From Scybalomonas sp905214925 (GTDB taxonomy: Bacteria > Bacillota > Clostridia > Lachnospirales > Lachnospiraceae), in the NCBI GenBank assembly GCA_905214925.1, contig CAJMOB010000006.1, forward strand, positions 1-64,000: 64,000 nucleotides of DNA, read 5' to 3'. The stretch's first letter is position 1; each line of letters starts with the position of its first letter. Under the pieces are notes generated by a model. The model was given only the letters and a program-made list of their open reading frames with translations, did not search any database and had not been told where the DNA came from. The position numbers and the translations under genes were made by a program. Below are positions 26,123-36,137 of the stretch, piece by piece.

Positions 26123-27355
26123 TTAATACTGTGATGCAATATTTGTTAAATAGTCACTAATTTCTTGTACTGTCTGTGAAGGAGAATAGTCTTTTTTATT
26201 CTCTTCTTTGACTTCTGTTACATCACTTTCATTTTCTTTTAAATCATTGTCTACATTATCCGCTGTACTCCCTCCAGCACCATATCCATTATTTGCATTG
26301 GCAACTCCATTTTCCTCATCTAAATGAGAATCACTTGGTGCTTCTACGGTACTTGGTTGTCCTTCGTTATAAAGCTGATAATGTAACGTTTTTAAGTCTT
26401 CGGAAAGCATGGTTGGAATATCCACTGCCACTTTTCGATCCGGATAGGCATAAGTATTGGCTTTTGCCTCTTTAATATGATATGGAAAACCTTGGCTATC
26501 CTTAATTTCATATTCATTAATATTGGCTGCTAACTTTAAAATATCCGTCACTGTTAAATTGGTGCTAATTTGAGAAAACATTGTTTGAATCACATCATTT
26601 AATGTGCCAATTCCACAAGTCTTTGCTTTTTCTAGAGCAGCGTTTAATACTGTTCTTTGACGTTTTGCTCTTTTATAATCTCCACCACCTGTGTAACGGA
26701 TTCTTGAATAAGCAACTGCCTGACTTCCAGAAAGTGTTTGCAAACCAGCTCCATCAATATATTTTACTTTTGTATCAGCCCCTTCTCCTGCTAGAGAATG
26801 TACATATCCATTGAGCCATTTTACTTCACTTTCTTGTACATTAATTTCGACTCCTCCTAAGAGATCGATAATATCTTCTGCTACTGCAAAATTTACTGTG
26901 ACATAGTCTTTAATATCTAAATCAAAATTGTGATTTAATGTACTAATTGCAAGTTCTGGTCCGCCAAAAGCATAAGCATGCGTCAATTTATCATACCCAT
27001 ACCCTGGAATGTCTACAAGTGTATCCCGATACATGGATGTTAATTTTACTTCATTTGTTCCTAAGTTTAAAGAAGCAACAATAACCGAATCGGAACGATT
27101 TCCCTTACCTAGACTTGAATTTCTTGCATCGACTCCAAAAATCGCAAACGTCCAATATTCATCTTTATTTTTTACTTCTTTATTCTGAATAATATTCTTT
27201 TGATTAAATTCTTCATTTGTACCACTTTTTGTGAGAGATACGAGGTAATTAAAATAACCAAAAGCACCTCCAACCACGATTGAAAGAAATACTAAAAAAG
27301 TTATTCCAATTGGTTTGATTTTACTTTTCTTCTTCTTTTTTTCTTCCTTTGCCAT
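26123..27355 (-). CDS. LytR-CpsA-Psr family cell-wall glycopolymer transferase
   Basis: Membrane-anchored enzyme family that attaches teichoic acid or other glycopolymers to peptidoglycan. The 410 residues have a lysine-rich cytoplasmic start (to about 20), one transmembrane helix (about 21-41), and the LCP domain with FAIFGVDARNSSLGKGNRSDSVIVASL, SMYRDTLVDIPG, HAYAFGG and AYSRIRYTGGGDYKRAKRQ, which hold the conserved Asp and Arg residues. The C-terminal 80 residues are polar, low-complexity and extracellular. ATG at 27355 has GAGGA upstream; an in-frame GTG at 27367 is less likely. It follows thiN closely and may be the last gene of the long operon. Confidence 0.9.
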   Translation of the reverse strand: MAKEEKKKKKSKIKPIGITFLVFLSIVVGGAFGYFNYLVSLTKSGTNEEFNQKNIIQNKEVKNKDEYWTFAIFGVDARNSSLGKGNRSDSVIVASLNLGTNEVKLTSMYRDTLVDIPGYGYDKLTHAYAFGGPELAISTLNHNFDLDIKDYVTVNFAVAEDIIDLLGGVEINVQESEVKWLNGYVHSLAGEGADTKVKYIDGAGLQTLSGSQAVAYSRIRYTGGGDYKRAKRQRTVLNAALEKAKTCGIGTLNDVIQTMFSQISTNLTVTDILKLAANINEYEIKDSQGFPYHIKEAKANTYAYPDRKVAVDIPTMLSEDLKTLHYQLYNEGQPSTVEAPSDSHLDEENGVANANNGYGAGGSTADNVDNDLKENESDVTEVKEENKKDYSPSQTVQEISDYLTNIASQY

Positions 27356-27367
27356 AATCTTCCTCAC

Positions 27368-28012
27368 TTAATCTCGGGATTCAATCACAAGCAGAAGTCC
27401 ACTTTCAATTGAAATCGTTCCCTGTTCTTTTACTAATTCGTTGCTAATCCCCCGACTAATTCCAATGGTTAATTCGGCTTTATGGAGCGGATATAAAAAT
27501 CCTTCTAAATCAATTCCCGCCACTTTCTCTGTATAAGCGAGTAGGGAAATATAGTTCCCCCACGCTTCCTCTTTTTTTATTGTCAAATGGTCTTTCATCA
27601 TTTGAATCCGATTATTTTCATCGATAAGCTCTGCTTTTACATTTGCATGAACTGCTAATGTTAAAAGACCGATATTTGCTAGTGTGTGATCAAGCCTTGT
27701 TCCTGTTGCTCCAAAAATTGTAATTTGTTCGGGGTTCTTTGCAAGAGCTGTTGTCAGAGCTAAATGAGTATCCGTATAGTCCTTTTCTGGTGGGAACGTC
27801 ATAAACTCCACCCCCATTTCTTGATACTCTTTTAATACTTGTTTATCTAGTGTATCAAAGTCTCCTAATAAAAGGTCTGGTCTTATGCCAACTTCTTTGG
27901 CATAAGAACCTCCTCCATCTGCTGCGATGATATAATCATAAGAATGGCTCTTTAAGTACTCTTTTAACAGATCACTCTTTACCTTTCCCCCTGTAATAAT
28001 CAACACCTTCAT
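27368..28012 (-). CDS. thiN: Thiamine pyrophosphokinase
   Basis: Forms thiamine pyrophosphate from thiamine and ATP. The 214 residues show the family motifs AADGGGSYAKEVGIRPDLLLGDFDTL (about 31-56), FPPEKDYTDTHLAL (74-87) and GATGTRLDHTLANI (100-113). The gene is 3 bp from the rpe stop codon, a standard Firmicutes arrangement. Confidence 0.94.
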   Translation of the reverse strand: MKVLIITGGKVKSDLLKEYLKSHSYDYIIAADGGGSYAKEVGIRPDLLLGDFDTLDKQVLKEYQEMGVEFMTFPPEKDYTDTHLALTTALAKNPEQITIFGATGTRLDHTLANIGLLTLAVHANVKAELIDENNRIQMMKDHLTIKKEEAWGNYISLLAYTEKVAGIDLEGFLYPLHKAELTIGISRGISNELVKEQGTISIESGLLLVIESRD

Positions 28013-28015
28013 TTT

Positions 28016-28684
28016 CTATTTTTCCTCATAACGGGCAAATACCGCTTTAAAGTCTGCGATATTTTTTGCAACATCTCCTTTAAAAACAGCAGAACCTGCT
28101 ACAAAGACATTTGCTCCCGCTTCAATTAACATTCCTACATTTTGTGGTGTCACTCCGCCATCAACTTCAATATCAAGAGATGTCAGTCCTCTTTCATTTG
28201 CTATTGTTCGAAGAGTTTTAATTTTCTCAATACAGTTTTCGATAAAACTTTGCCCACCAAATCCTGGATTCACTGTCATAATTAAAACCATATCTACATA
28301 TTCTAATACATAATCAAGCACGGATAAGGATGTAGCTGGATTTAATGCTACACCAACTTTTAATCCGCTCTCTTTAATTTGCATAATCGTACGGTTTAAA
28401 TGTTTACAAGCCTCTGCATGAACACAGATTAAATCTGCTCCTGCTTTTTTACATTCGTCAATATAACGTGATGGCTCCTCTATCATAAGGTGGGCATCAA
28501 ATGTCATATCCGTTACAGAGCGAACGGATTTCATCACTGGAAACCCAAATGAAATATTCGGAACGAACATCCCATCCATCATATCAATATGGACCCAGTC
28601 GGCTCCTGCTTTTTCAATTGTTTCAATATCTCTTGCAAGATGTCCAAAATCTGCGGATAAAATTGATGGTGCTAATTTATACAT
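28016..28684 (-). CDS. rpe: Ribulose-phosphate 3-epimerase
   Basis: Interconverts ribulose-5-phosphate and xylulose-5-phosphate in the pentose phosphate pathway. The 222 residues form a TIM barrel with LAPSILSADFGHL at the start, VHIDMMDGMFVPNISFG (about 31-47), DAHLMIEEP, MTVNPGFGGQ (140-149) and EVDGGV, carrying the metal-binding His and Asp residues. Its ATG directly follows the rsgA stop codon (TAA-ATG). Confidence 0.96.
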   Translation of the reverse strand: MYKLAPSILSADFGHLARDIETIEKAGADWVHIDMMDGMFVPNISFGFPVMKSVRSVTDMTFDAHLMIEEPSRYIDECKKAGADLICVHAEACKHLNRTIMQIKESGLKVGVALNPATSLSVLDYVLEYVDMVLIMTVNPGFGGQSFIENCIEKIKTLRTIANERGLTSLDIEVDGGVTPQNVGMLIEAGANVFVAGSAVFKGDVAKNIADFKAVFARYEEK

Positions 28685-29563
28685 TTAATATTTCCTCTTT
28701 TCCTTTAGTTCTTCATATAAATTCACGTAGTTTTCATAGCGGATTTTACTAATTTTTCCTTCTTCAAGGGCTCGTTTGACACCACAGATTGGTTCATTAA
28801 TATGAACACAACCTTTAAACTTACATTCTGGCTCAAATTCTAAAAACTCTGTGAAATAATCCTTTAATTCTTCTTTTTCAAACTGATCGATCCAAATAGA
28901 ACTAAATCCTGGTGTATCCATTACATAAGTATTACCTTCAATATGGATAATCTCAGAATGTCTTGTTGTATGGCGTCCACGTTTAATTTTTTCACTCACT
29001 TCGCCTGTTTCCATATTAGCCTTTGGCTGTAATAAATTCATCATCGATGACTTTCCAACACCAGAAGGACCTGCTAAAACCGTTGTTTTTCCTTTTAACT
29101 GTTCTTTTACTTGTTCGATCCCCTCTTCGGTATAAGTGCTTGTAAAGAGAATTTCATAGCCACATTTTTCATACGTATGGTATAAAAGATCCAATTCTTT
29201 TTGTTTTACAATATCTCTTTTATTAAAACAGATAATAACAGGTACCCCCTGCTTACCCATAAGCAGGAGGAATCGATCCAACAAATTAAAGTTTGGATTT
29301 GGCTCAGCGGCTGCAAAAATTACCATCGCTTGATCGATATTTGATACTGCTGGTCGAATTAATTCATTTTCTCTTGGTAAAATTTCAACGATATTTCCTG
29401 TCTTCTCTTTTTCATCGATAACATCAATTTGAACATTATCTCCAATTAAAGGCTTTATTTTTCTCTTTCGAAAAATTCCTTTTGCCTTACATTCATAAAG
29501 CCCATAATCTACAACGTGTACATAATAAAATCCAGCAATTCCTTTAACAATCTTTCCTTTCAT
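28685..29563 (-). CDS. rsgA: Small ribosomal subunit biogenesis GTPase RsgA
   Basis: Circularly permuted GTPase that assists 30S maturation. The 292 residues have an N-terminal OB-fold (about 1-70), the permuted GTPase with NKRD (115-118), the P-loop GPSGVGKSS (about 165-173) and DTPGF, and a C-terminal zinc knuckle (C-x4-C-x1-H-x5-C in CKFKGCVHINEPIC). GGAG precedes the ATG. It lies 9 bp after prkC in transcription order. Confidence 0.96.
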   Translation of the reverse strand: MKGKIVKGIAGFYYVHVVDYGLYECKAKGIFRKRKIKPLIGDNVQIDVIDEKEKTGNIVEILPRENELIRPAVSNIDQAMVIFAAAEPNPNFNLLDRFLLLMGKQGVPVIICFNKRDIVKQKELDLLYHTYEKCGYEILFTSTYTEEGIEQVKEQLKGKTTVLAGPSGVGKSSMMNLLQPKANMETGEVSEKIKRGRHTTRHSEIIHIEGNTYVMDTPGFSSIWIDQFEKEELKDYFTEFLEFEPECKFKGCVHINEPICGVKRALEEGKISKIRYENYVNLYEELKEKRKY

Positions 29564-29572
29564 TCAACACTC

Positions 29573-31855
29573 CTATTCCATAGACACAACCCAGTCACCT
29601 GGAACTTGTTCACCATCTACGAGCATATAAATGTGCGCAGACTTATTGCTATAACTTGTAAATGTAATTGTCTTTGGAAAATCTTTATACGTTAAAGTTC
29701 CTTCAAAAATCACTTTTTCTTCTCCATCTTGATCGGCGATTACTTTTACATAACCACTTTCATTTTCTCCTTCGGTAAATGGATTTGCTCCTTGGGAAAG
29801 AGTGATAGAGCCTTGATATACGGTCACTGGTTCAGAACCTTTACTAACATAAATCGTAATAATCGTTCCTTTTTCCACCTCTGTTCCTTCCGGAGTTGCT
29901 TGATCGTATACCGTTCCTTCTGAAACCTCACTATTATATTGCTCTTTTACATTTAAAACTAATCCTAAACTATTGGCAAGACTTTGGGCATTGGATACGG
30001 AACCACCAGTAAAATCTGGAACTTTTGGCTTCGTCTCTTCCGCTCCAAGGCTTAGTGTTACCGTTACAACGGTTCCTTTTTTCACTTCTGTATTGGCAGG
30101 AATACTCTGCTCAAAGACACAACCTTTATCCTGTTCATTGCTATAGGCAGACTTAAATACCACTTTTATTCCATATTGTTTTGCCTCATATTCAGCATCA
30201 CTTTTTGTATCCCCATAAAAGTCTGGAACTTCTGTTAAATCTTCTTCGGTTGTAGCCTCTGTCGTGGCTTCTGTTGTAGCTTCTACACCTTCACTAATTA
30301 CAATATCGATCTGTGTTCCAACAGCTACTTCTTCCCCTTCTGCTACACTCTGTTTTATAATCTGATCTTTCTCATATTCCTCTGATTTTTCATATTCTAG
30401 TTTCCCAAAAGAAAGCCCTAAATCTTGTAATCGACTCTGTGCTTCTTTTGCATCCATACCAACGATTTTAATCATGGATACGACTTCATCTTCCGTTGTA
30501 GTTTCCGAAGAAATGGTGGATTCTGTTGTGATAGATGGCTGTTTGCCCCCGTCACTACCAAATAAATTCAATGCTTTTCCTATCATAAAAATAACAAATA
30601 AAGCAACTAACACAGCCGCTGCAATTCCAAGAACAAATACAAGTTTTTCAAGTTTTGGATCCATGCCACTTTCTTCATCGGCACCTTCTAATTCTGTCTC
30701 CTCATCCTCTTCTTCCTCGTAATCTCTTCTTTTTGAAAACTTTCTTCCTAAAAATCTTTTCCCTTGTTCCTCTTCATATTCCTCTTCGTAGTCGTCTTCT
30801 TCATATGACTCTTCCTCTTCTATATTCTGAGCCATTTTTTGTGTCTCTTTTTTGGAAGATGCTTCTTTTTGGTCAGAAACTGCTTCCTTTTGATCTACTT
30901 GTGGATCCACTGGGAAAACCTTTAGTTGCTCCTCTTTTTGCACGCCAGCTTTGATTTTATTTCGCTCTTCTTCCGACATCATAATTGTTGGAGAATCATT
31001 GAATACAGGGGTCATTTGTACATAATCACCATTTGGCTCTGTAAACACTCTCTTTAAGTCAAGAATCAATTCTTGAATGGTCTGATAGCGACGTTCTGGC
31101 TTTTTCTGCATGGCCTTTGCTATTATTTTTTCTAAGCTCTTTGGAATGTCCTCATAATAAGTTGTAACAGGTATCGCTTCCTTTTGAATATGGGCGAGGG
31201 CAATTGTCACATTATTATCTCCATCAAATGGAACTCTCCCTGTCACCATTTCATACATAGTGACTCCAAGAGAATAAATATCGCTTCTCTCATCGGAATA
31301 GCCACCTCTTGCCTGTTCAGGAGAAATGTAGTGAACAGAACCTACCACATCCGTTGATGTAATCGTGTTGGCAGACGCTGCTCTTGCAATTCCAAAATCA
31401 GTTACTTTTACAATTCCATTTCTTCCAACTAAAATATTTTGGGGCTTAATATCACGATGGATGGTATGACGTCCATGTGCCGCTTGGATTCCAAATGCAA
31501 TTTGATTTGCAATCTCCACTGCCTCTTTTGGAAAAAGTCTTCCATTCTCCATAATATGTTGTTTTAAAGTGATACCGTCTACAAATTCCATTACAATATA
31601 AAAAAGTCCATCACTTTCTCCAACATCATATACGCTCACAATATTTTGATGAGTCAAAGCTGCAGCTGCTTGGGCTTCCACTTGGAATTTTTGTAAAAAT
31701 ACTGCATCATTGCTATATTCTGGTTTTAAAACTTTTATTGCTACAAAACGATTCAGTTTATGGCATTTCGCTTTATACACATAAGCCATTCCGCCTGAAC
31801 CAAGTAACTGCAAAATCTCATAGCGATTCCCTATGATGTCTCCTGGTTTTAACAT
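29573..31855 (-). CDS. prkC: Ser/Thr protein kinase PrkC with PASTA domains
   Basis: Membrane receptor kinase that senses cell-wall fragments through PASTA repeats. Of 760 residues, the kinase covers about 1-270: GSGGMAYVYK, K41 in VAIKV, HRD at 133-135, DFG at 153-155. A very acidic linker (about 330-400) precedes one transmembrane helix (LVFVLGIAAAVLVALFVIF). Three PASTA repeats follow, separated by a TTEATTEATTEE stretch, then a C-terminal domain. ATG at 31855 has GAGGTG; a TTG at 31873 is rejected because it would overlap stp. It pairs with the Stp phosphatase 14 bp upstream. Confidence 0.95.
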   Translation of the reverse strand: MLKPGDIIGNRYEILQLLGSGGMAYVYKAKCHKLNRFVAIKVLKPEYSNDAVFLQKFQVEAQAAAALTHQNIVSVYDVGESDGLFYIVMEFVDGITLKQHIMENGRLFPKEAVEIANQIAFGIQAAHGRHTIHRDIKPQNILVGRNGIVKVTDFGIARAASANTITSTDVVGSVHYISPEQARGGYSDERSDIYSLGVTMYEMVTGRVPFDGDNNVTIALAHIQKEAIPVTTYYEDIPKSLEKIIAKAMQKKPERRYQTIQELILDLKRVFTEPNGDYVQMTPVFNDSPTIMMSEEERNKIKAGVQKEEQLKVFPVDPQVDQKEAVSDQKEASSKKETQKMAQNIEEEESYEEDDYEEEYEEEQGKRFLGRKFSKRRDYEEEEDEETELEGADEESGMDPKLEKLVFVLGIAAAVLVALFVIFMIGKALNLFGSDGGKQPSITTESTISSETTTEDEVVSMIKIVGMDAKEAQSRLQDLGLSFGKLEYEKSEEYEKDQIIKQSVAEGEEVAVGTQIDIVISEGVEATTEATTEATTEEDLTEVPDFYGDTKSDAEYEAKQYGIKVVFKSAYSNEQDKGCVFEQSIPANTEVKKGTVVTVTLSLGAEETKPKVPDFTGGSVSNAQSLANSLGLVLNVKEQYNSEVSEGTVYDQATPEGTEVEKGTIITIYVSKGSEPVTVYQGSITLSQGANPFTEGENESGYVKVIADQDGEEKVIFEGTLTYKDFPKTITFTSYSNKSAHIYMLVDGEQVPGDWVVSME

Positions 31856-31869
31856 ATCTTCACCTCGTT

Positions 31870-32592
31870 TCAATCTTGCATAACCACAATGGCGCTGATA
31901 TTATCTCGTCCGCCATAAAAATTTGCACGCTCAATGAGCTTATGTACAATCGGTTCCACTTCTTTTTTTTCTTCAATAATTTCCATAATTTCATCATCAT
32001 CCACCATATTGGTAAGCCCATCGGAACATAACAATATATGATCCTTTGGATATAATGATACTTCAAAAAAATCTGGCATTATCGTTTTTTGCGCCCCGAC
32101 AGCACGGGTAATCACATTTTTCACAGGGTGGTTTCTCGCTTCATCGCGATTTAAGCCACCGCTCCTTATCATTTCCTCTACAAGAGAATGATCCATCGTA
32201 ATCTGTTTTAACTTATCATCTGCTACATAAAGTCTGCTGTCACCAACATTCATAACATACATCGTATTATCTTCGATAACAGCTGCTACAAATGTAGTCC
32301 CCATTCCCTTATAATCGTCATTGCTTTCTGATTTCTCAAGCAACTCTTCGTTTACCGCTTCGATTGCCTGTCTCATAACAAGAACTAAATGACTGTCTGT
32401 CTTTTCCCTTACGAATTGTACAAAACGTTCCACGGAAAAAGATGATGCATAATCTCCAGCTTTATGTCCACCCATGCCATCCGCTACGATGTACAAATTG
32501 GGAAACATTCCAACTGGTTCATCAGAATAAAAAATGAAATCCTGATTCATGTTTCTATTACGTCCAATGTCCGTAATCCCATATGATCTCAT
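31870..32592 (-). CDS. stp: PP2C-family Ser/Thr phosphatase Stp (PrpC)
   Basis: Metal-dependent phosphatase that reverses PrkC phosphorylation. The 240 residues show the PP2C motifs DIGRNRNMNQD (about 8-18), VADGMGGHKAGDYAS (37-51), MGTTFVAAVI, NVGDSRLYV, and LLCSDGLTNMV (about 189-199), with the metal-binding Asp residues. GGAGGA precedes the ATG. A hairpin-containing gap of 74 bp separates it from rlmN. Confidence 0.95.
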   Translation of the reverse strand: MRSYGITDIGRNRNMNQDFIFYSDEPVGMFPNLYIVADGMGGHKAGDYASSFSVERFVQFVREKTDSHLVLVMRQAIEAVNEELLEKSESNDDYKGMGTTFVAAVIEDNTMYVMNVGDSRLYVADDKLKQITMDHSLVEEMIRSGGLNRDEARNHPVKNVITRAVGAQKTIMPDFFEVSLYPKDHILLCSDGLTNMVDDDEIMEIIEEKKEVEPIVHKLIERANFYGGRDNISAIVVMQD

Positions 32593-32629
32593 GCTCTTCC
32601 TCCTGTTCGTTCTTTTCTCCCAAAAATGA

Positions 32630-32655
32630 TGAGAAATACGTTTACAAGTTTCTCA
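32630..32655. promoter_or_regulatory. Hairpin in the rlmN-stp gap
   Basis: TGAGAAA (32630-32636) and TTTCTCA (32649-32655) form a short stem. An overlapping alternative pairs AATACG with CGTATT. On the minus strand ATTTTT follows. It may be a weak terminator or processing site; nothing indicates more. Confidence 0.35.
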
Positions 32656-32666
32656 CGTATTATGTT

Positions 32667-33719
32667 CTATTCTGTTTGGGTTGCGTTTGTATATTTTCTT
32701 CTTAACTGTCCACAAGCCGCTTGAATATCACGGCCCATTTCCCTTCTAATAGTAACATTTATGTGATTTTTTTCAAGAAGATTCTTAAATTCTTGAATGG
32801 AATCCATTGTGGATTGTTTATAGTCTCTTTCCTTAATCGAGTTAACTGGAATTAAATTCACATGACAATTTAAATGTCGTAAACGCTTAATTAACATTTT
32901 TGCATGTTCTGGCTTATCGTTCACACCTGCTACCAAACTATATTCAAAGGTAATTCTTCTTCCAGTCTGTTGAAAGAAATATTCACATGCTTCTAATATT
33001 TCATCGATAGTATAAGAATTTGCAATTGGCATCAATTCCTTTCTCATCTCATCATTTGGAGAATGTAGGGAAATTGCCAAATTACATTGCATTTTTCGAT
33101 CTGCAAATTGACGAATTTTTGGCACAAGTCCACAAGTGGATATGGTAATGCTTCTTTGGCTTAAATTTAATCCATCTTCAGAAGTGATTAAATCTAAAAA
33201 TCTCATCACATTATCAAAATTATCAAATGGTTCTCCTGTTCCCATAATAACAATGTTAGAAACCCTTTCTCCAGTGGCTTTTTGAATATAATAAATTTGA
33301 TCAAGCATCTCTGAAGGCATTAAATTTCTTGATAATCCATCTAATGTAGACGCACAAAAACGGCATCCCATACGGCATCCTACTTGAGAAGAAATACAAA
33401 CAGAATTTCCATGTTTATATTTCATTAAAACACTCTCAATAACGCTTCCATCATGAAGAGCAAAAATAAATTTGCTCGTTCCATCAATCTGTGATACAAG
33501 CCGATCAAGCTCTCTTACTGGATACCAACCTGCTTCTTTTATTTGCTCTTTTAAGTTCTTTGGTACATTGCTCATTTCATCCAAATCTCGCACAAGCTTT
33601 TGATGCATCCAATTATAAATTTGTCCTGCACGAAACTTCTTCTCCCCAAGCTGTTCTATGAAATCCTCTAACTCTTTTTTTGTTAAAGATTTTAAATCAT
33701 ACTGTAACATCTGTTCCAT
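32667..33719 (-). CDS. rlmN: 23S rRNA (adenine2503-C2)/tRNA methyltransferase RlmN
   Basis: Radical SAM methyltransferase that modifies A2503 of 23S rRNA. The 350 residues include the CxxxCxxC cluster in GCRMGCRFCAST (about 113-124), GTGEPFDNFDNV (about 160-171) and the catalytic cysteine region near the C-terminus (REMGRDIQAACGQLR). Length is normal. GAGGAAA is upstream of the ATG; 12 bp separate it from rsmB. Confidence 0.96.
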   Translation of the reverse strand: MEQMLQYDLKSLTKKELEDFIEQLGEKKFRAGQIYNWMHQKLVRDLDEMSNVPKNLKEQIKEAGWYPVRELDRLVSQIDGTSKFIFALHDGSVIESVLMKYKHGNSVCISSQVGCRMGCRFCASTLDGLSRNLMPSEMLDQIYYIQKATGERVSNIVIMGTGEPFDNFDNVMRFLDLITSEDGLNLSQRSITISTCGLVPKIRQFADRKMQCNLAISLHSPNDEMRKELMPIANSYTIDEILEACEYFFQQTGRRITFEYSLVAGVNDKPEHAKMLIKRLRHLNCHVNLIPVNSIKERDYKQSTMDSIQEFKNLLEKNHINVTIRREMGRDIQAACGQLRRKYTNATQTE

Positions 33720-33731
33720 TTTATTTCCTCT

Positions 33732-35087
33732 CTATTGAACACGTTTAAACTTTGCTATAAAAAAGCCATCACAGTGATGTTTTCCTGGAAGGAGCTGTAG
33801 ATATCCTTCTTTTGTCGTTTCATTGTGCAATTCTTTTGGCAATACCGAATCAAGGCTTACCGCTTCCATTGGTAAATTATCTAAAATCCATTGACGATTT
33901 TCTTCATTTTCCTCTTTGTTAATGGTACAAGTGCTATAAACAAAAGTCCCACCAACTTTCACATATTGCCAAACCGTTGATAAAATCTCTCTTTGTAAAG
34001 AAACAAGCTGTTTTTGCTGTTCTCTTGTCACTTTGTACTTAATATCATTTTTCTTTCCTAAAATTCCAAGTCCAGAACAAGGTAAATCCGCAATAACGAT
34101 ATCCGCTGTCTGCACATCTTCTTGTACCAGTTCTCTTGCGTCTTGTCGTTCCATTCGCATATTTTGATAACCAGTTCTTTGTAAGTTTTCTTCCATTAAA
34201 CTCACTTTATAATCGGTAACATCTCTTGCGATTACAAGACCTGTGCCATTTAATTCTTCTGCACAGTGAAAACTCTTTCCACCAGGAGCTGCACACACAT
34301 CAATCACACAGTCACCTTCTTTTGGAGCTGCTGCTTTTACGACTAGCATAGAACTTTGATCTTGTACTTGAAATAGACCTTCTTTAAAAGCTTTTAATCG
34401 TTGCATATAGTTATAATCGCTGATGAAAAAAGCTTCCTTAACATAGTCACAAGGCTCTACAGTAACACCTTCTGCCTCTAGACAACTTTTTAATTCCTCT
34501 TTGGATATTTTTGAAGTATGACAGCGAATGGTCGTTTTATTTTCTTTTAAAAATGCTTCTAACATTTGCTTTGTCTGCTCATATCCATAATCGTTTAGAA
34601 AAGATTTTACAATCCACTCTGGTGTAGAATAATAAACGGATAAAAATAAGATCGGATCCGATTCTTCTTTTGGATATGCAATCTCCTCTTTTTTTCGAGC
34701 TAAATTTCTAAGGACGCCATTTACGAAACCAGAAAGAGCGACAAACCCTTTCTTCTTTGCCAACTTCACCGCTTCATTACAAACAGCAGAATCTGGAACT
34801 TGATCTAAAAAACAAATCTGATACGCTCCCATTCTTAACAAATTTCGAATGACAGGTTTGCACTTCTTCATTTTTGTTTTTGAAAACTGATCTAATATAT
34901 AATCAAGGCGAAGCTGATATTCTAATGTTCCTTCTACCACTTTTGTAATAAAAGCTCGAACTTGTTTCTCTAAAAACTGATATTTCCTAAGCGTTTCAGA
35001 AATCGCAATATGACTATAGGTTCCTTCTTTATCAATCATAAGAAGAATATCTAAAATAACTTCTCTTTCATTTGTCTGTCCTGCCAT
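33732..35087 (-). CDS. rsmB: 16S rRNA (cytosine967-C5)-methyltransferase RsmB
   Basis: SAM-dependent rRNA methyltransferase. The 451 residues have an N-terminal NusB-like RNA-binding domain (about 1-135) and a C-terminal Rossmann methyltransferase with DVCAAPGGKS (about 265-274), DLPCSGLG (about 336-343) and YSTCTINKEENE (about 389-400), which provide the two active-site cysteines. It follows fmt by 9 bp. Confidence 0.95.
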   Translation of the reverse strand: MAGQTNEREVILDILLMIDKEGTYSHIAISETLRKYQFLEKQVRAFITKVVEGTLEYQLRLDYILDQFSKTKMKKCKPVIRNLLRMGAYQICFLDQVPDSAVCNEAVKLAKKKGFVALSGFVNGVLRNLARKKEEIAYPKEESDPILFLSVYYSTPEWIVKSFLNDYGYEQTKQMLEAFLKENKTTIRCHTSKISKEELKSCLEAEGVTVEPCDYVKEAFFISDYNYMQRLKAFKEGLFQVQDQSSMLVVKAAAPKEGDCVIDVCAAPGGKSFHCAEELNGTGLVIARDVTDYKVSLMEENLQRTGYQNMRMERQDARELVQEDVQTADIVIADLPCSGLGILGKKNDIKYKVTREQQKQLVSLQREILSTVWQYVKVGGTFVYSTCTINKEENEENRQWILDNLPMEAVSLDSVLPKELHNETTKEGYLQLLPGKHHCDGFFIAKFKRVQ

Positions 35088-35096
35088 AATTTCCTC

Positions 35097-36035
35097 TTAA
35101 CTTTCTTTTTGAAGCACTGTGCCTTCTTTTACTTCATATCCAAGTAAAAAGGCTTTCACTTCCATTCTTTTTTTGCCTTCTAATTGCACTTCTTTTAATG
35201 CAAGACAAGTGGTTCCTGTCTGAACGACGATCGCATCTTTTGCTACTTCTACAATCGTTCCTGCCATCTGATCCGTTGTTTTATCCACAATATCGGCAGC
35301 AAACACTTTCAATGTCTTTGTTCCAAGATGGGTATAAGCACTTGGCCATGGATAAAGACCGCGAATCAAACGTTCTAAAGTAACGGCATCTTTTTTCCAG
35401 TCAATTTCTCCCATTGCTTTATCAAGCATTGGAGCATAGGTGCTAAGTGCATCCTCTTGTTTTTCTGGACGTATCGTTCCTTCTTCAATTTCTTTCATCG
35501 CTTCTAATAAAATTTTATTGCCAGCTACGCTTAGTTTATCATGAAGGCTTTCTCCTGTTTCCTTTTCTTCTAATGGAACAACGACTTTCTTTAACATATC
35601 ACCAGTGTCCAGTCCTTTTTCCATATACATAATTGTGATTCCACTTTCTTTTTCTCCATTGATAACCGCCCATTGAATCGGACCTGCACCACGGTATTTT
35701 GGCAATAAAGAGGCGTGCACATTAATACAGCCATACTTTGGTAAATTTAAAATACTCTCTGGTAAAATCTGTCCAAAAGCTGCTACTACAATAATATCTG
35801 GATTTAACTGCTCTAATGTATGAAAAAATTCCTCATCATTTCGCACTTTTACTGGCTGATAGACTGGAATCTCATATTCTAATGCTTTTTCTTTTACAGG
35901 AGGGAATTGCATCGCCTTTCCTCTCCCTTTTCTTTTATCCGGCTGTGTTACAACGCCTACTACTTCATGATTGTCAATTAATGTCTGTAACGTTGGAACC
36001 GCAAACTCTGGTGTTCCCATAAATACAACTCTCAT
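35097..36035 (-). CDS. fmt: Methionyl-tRNA formyltransferase
   Basis: Formylates Met-tRNAfMet using 10-formyl-tetrahydrofolate. The 312 residues show RVVFMGTPEFAVPTL at the N-terminus, the catalytic NVHASLLPKYRGAGPIQW (about 107-124), and a C-terminal tRNA-binding domain. ATG at 36035 lies behind AAGGAG; a GTG at 36071 is rejected for lack of a ribosome site. Gene order def-fmt-rsmB is conserved in Firmicutes. Confidence 0.96.
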   Translation of the reverse strand: MRVVFMGTPEFAVPTLQTLIDNHEVVGVVTQPDKRKGRGKAMQFPPVKEKALEYEIPVYQPVKVRNDEEFFHTLEQLNPDIIVVAAFGQILPESILNLPKYGCINVHASLLPKYRGAGPIQWAVINGEKESGITIMYMEKGLDTGDMLKKVVVPLEEKETGESLHDKLSVAGNKILLEAMKEIEEGTIRPEKQEDALSTYAPMLDKAMGEIDWKKDAVTLERLIRGLYPWPSAYTHLGTKTLKVFAADIVDKTTDQMAGTIVEVAKDAIVVQTGTTCLALKEVQLEGKKRMEVKAFLLGYEVKEGTVLQKES

Positions 36036-36108
36036 GGCAATCTCCTTTCTTCTTTTTCTACTTTCTCCCACTCAAAGGCAACTGCCCTTTTAAGACACAA
36101 TCTTACCT

Positions 36109-36137
36109 AAGAATAGGATATATTGTCTCCTATTCTT
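36109..36137. promoter_or_regulatory. Hairpin overlapping the def stop codon
   Basis: AAGAATAGGA (36109-36118) and TCCTATTCTT (36128-36137) form a perfect 10-bp stem in the def-fmt gap without a T-tract. It is more likely an RNA stability or processing element than a terminator. Confidence 0.5.
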